NCBI GenBank assembly: GCA_003157315.1
Contig: PMJE01000497.1
Span: 7,492-14,168, forward strand
DNA: 6,677 bases
Direction: 5' to 3'
From: Myxococcales bacterium
Lineage (GTDB): Bacteria; Myxococcota; Polyangia; Fen-1088
Every line of letters begins with the position of its first letter. The first letter of the stretch is position 1. This document shows positions 5,685 to 6,677 of this stretch, in pieces. Under the pieces are notes generated by a model, which was not told the origin of the DNA, searched no databases, and saw nothing but the letters and a program-made list of their open reading frames with translations. Made by a program: the position numbers and the translations under genes.

Positions 5685-5960
5685 ATGCGCTACTCGACCC
5701 AGGTCAGACCCATCAGCTTCCTCAAGGCCAACGCGGCCGAGGTCATGCGCCAGCTCGACCAACAGCGCGAGCCCATGGTCATCACCCAGAATGGGACGGC
5801 CAAGGCTGTGATTCAGGACGTAGCCTCCTACGAAGCCACCCAGGAGACCTTGGCCTTGCTCAAGATCCTGGCACTCGGCAATCACCAGGTCGAGCAGGGG
5901 AAGGTCGAGCCCCTGGCCCGCGTGGTCGAGCGGTTGCGTGCCCAGCGAGAACGTGGCTGA
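5685..5960 (+). CDS. Type II antitoxin, Phd/YefM family
   Basis: Antitoxin expected to bind and neutralise the downstream toxin and to repress its own operon. The 91 residues show the family layout: an N-terminal DNA-binding/dimerisation fold (about 1-50), with VRPISFLKANAAEVMRQLDQ followed by PMVITQNGTAKAVIQDVASYE, where the VITQNG-AKAV strands are the hallmark. A charged, helical C-terminal tail (51-91) normally folds on the toxin. The start has a GGGAGG ribosome site 8 nt upstream. Its TGA stop shares one base with the toxin ATG (TGATG), so translation is likely coupled, with the antitoxin made first. The family is clear; the exact subfamily is not. Confidence 0.92.
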   Translation: MRYSTQVRPISFLKANAAEVMRQLDQQREPMVITQNGTAKAVIQDVASYEATQETLALLKILALGNHQVEQGKVEPLARVVERLRAQRERG

Positions 5961-6286
5961 TGCGCTACCAGGTCCTCGTCACGGAAGACGCGAGACGAGA
6001 CGTTGAGGAAATCCACGACCACATCGCCCGCTTCGATTCACCGGCGAGAGCGGATCATGTGCTCGACAGGCTGGTCGGGGTGGCGGAAAGCCTGGCCACC
6101 TCCCCGGAACGAGGCTCTTTTCCTGATGAGCTGCTGACCCTGGGCATCCGCGAATACCGCCAGGTCTTCTTCAAGCCGTTCCGGGTGATCTACCGGGTCA
6201 CTGGCCACTCCGTCTTGATCTACTTGGTCGCCGACGGTCGACGAGACATGCACACGCTGCTCGCCCGCCGGCTGCTCGCCGGGTAG
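5960..6286 (+). CDS. Type II toxin, RelE/ParE family
   Basis: Small basic toxin of 108 residues with the RelE/ParE fold: an N-terminal strand YQVLVTEDA, helices with DARRDVEEIHDHIARF (9-25) and a second helix about 28-48, then beta strands REYRQVFFKPFRVIYRV (64-80), SVLIYLVADGRRDM (84-97) and a C-terminal LLARRLL helix. RelE members cut mRNA in the ribosome, whereas ParE members poison DNA gyrase; the sequence does not settle which applies. The frame is intact and has the usual length, so the toxin is probably functional. ATG 5960 overlaps the antitoxin stop by one base. An upstream in-frame opening to 5636 only shadows the antitoxin gene. The gene ends 16 nt from the convergent SUMF1 gene, with no terminator seen between. 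Confidence 0.9.
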   Translation: MRYQVLVTEDARRDVEEIHDHIARFDSPARADHVLDRLVGVAESLATSPERGSFPDELLTLGIREYRQVFFKPFRVIYRVTGHSVLIYLVADGRRDMHTLLARRLLAG

Positions 6287-6302
6287 GAGCGTCTTCCTTA
6301 CG

Positions 6303-6677
6303 CTACAAACTGGTCCTGGCGCAACGCGCCCCGAAGTAGTAGATGTGGTAATCGGGGAGGTAGCTGAAGCTGCGGTCGGCCGACCGGAGGTACGAGGCGA
6401 AGTCGGTGAAGCTGCCGCCCCGGAACACCCGGTTGGAGGCGTCTGTCAGATCGGCACAATTATTGCATGCAGTTGTGTAGTTTGCGTACCAATCCACCGT
6501 CCACTCCCACACGTTGCCGGCCAGGTCGGCGTGGCCCCACTTCCCGTCGCCCTTCGGAGACTTTGAACCGACGTTCTGGGTGCTGCTGCATGATCCGCCG
6601 CAATAGACCGCGTAACTGTCATCGATTGTCGTGGATGTTGGCGGGTTCGACCAAGGATAGGCCCGCTGCTCGCTTCC
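6303..6677 (-). CDS. SUMF1/FGE-fold protein, C-terminal part (cut by window edge)
   Basis: The last 124 residues of a formylglycine-generating-enzyme-like (SUMF1, C-type-lectin-like fold) domain. Seen in order: GSEQRAYPWS (1-10), VGSKSPKGDGKWGHADLAGN (36-55), VWEWTVDWY (56-64), NRVFRGGSF (82-90), YLRSADR (96-102) and the terminal FGARCAR (115-121), which replaces the usual GFRCA. True FGE has two catalytic cysteines shortly after the GGS motif; here those places hold Asp92 and Leu97, so sulfatase-activating oxidase activity is not expected. Many bacterial SUMF1-fold proteins lack these cysteines and serve as binding or scaffold domains, some attached to Ser/Thr kinases. Two other cysteine pairs (26/30 and 71/74) could form disulfides. 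The frame is open through the right edge, so the N-terminus and any fused domain are unseen. Confidence 0.88.
   Translation of the reverse strand, partial: GSEQRAYPWSNPPTSTTIDDSYAVYCGGSCSSTQNVGSKSPKGDGKWGHADLAGNVWEWTVDWYANYTTACNNCADLTDASNRVFRGGSFTDFASYLRSADRSFSYLPDYHIYYFGARCARTSL

Noticed and set aside
5636..5959. Upstream extension of the toxin frame
   Set aside because: It overlaps the antitoxin out of frame and has no motif. ATG 5960 gives the normal toxin length.
6287..6302. Terminator between toxin and SUMF1 gene
   Set aside because: Only 16 nt are present, with no inverted repeat or T-run.

Overview
The window looks like a chromosomal segment of a GC-rich deltaproteobacterial-type organism, most likely a myxobacterium (Myxococcota). 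This is an inference. It rests on a mitochondrial-like EF-G N-terminus (the spirochaete/planctomycete/deltaproteobacterial EF-G1 type), a secreted TPR protein with a Gln-Pro linker and a barrel-like end, a subtilisin, a SUMF1-fold protein, and strong G/C preference at third codon positions. No rRNA, tRNA, transposon or CRISPR array was seen.

Layout: positions 1-257 (minus) hold the first 85 codons of elongation factor G, cut by the left edge. Divergent from it, on plus, is a two-gene unit: a Dam-like D12-class adenine methyltransferase ending at 1365, and a PduO-type corrinoid adenosyltransferase (1362-1913) that starts inside the methylase stop codon (ATGA). The methylase 5' end is unclear: the best ribosome-binding site serves an ATG in the wrong frame, and one base fewer would join it to the methylase. 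A perfect 8-bp inverted repeat lies just upstream.

Convergent with that unit is a 524-residue envelope protein on minus (1926-3500): signal peptide, TPR-like helices, Gln-Pro linker, beta-sandwich-like domain, acidic linker and a putative outer-membrane barrel. It is divergent from a subtilisin-family (S8) protease (3750-5579, plus) with an intact catalytic triad and about five C-terminal membrane helices. The roughly 250-bp region between them holds a plausible promoter for the TPR gene, a 12-bp palindrome, and a -10-like box 8 nt before the protease ATG.

After a perfect hairpin lies a compact type II toxin-antitoxin operon: Phd/YefM-like antitoxin (5685-5960) and RelE/ParE-like toxin (5960-6286), overlapping by one base, with a palindrome over the predicted -10 box. 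The right edge (6303-6677, minus) is the C-terminal part of a SUMF1/FGE-fold protein lacking both catalytic cysteines of true formylglycine-generating enzymes.

The genes do not form one pathway. Core translation, DNA methylation plus B12 metabolism, envelope/proteolysis and a toxin-antitoxin module sit side by side. I found no convincing undescribed multigene system. The points most worth a second look are the methylase start, the methylase-adenosyltransferase coupling, the membrane-anchored subtilisin and the SUMF1 protein without catalytic cysteines.
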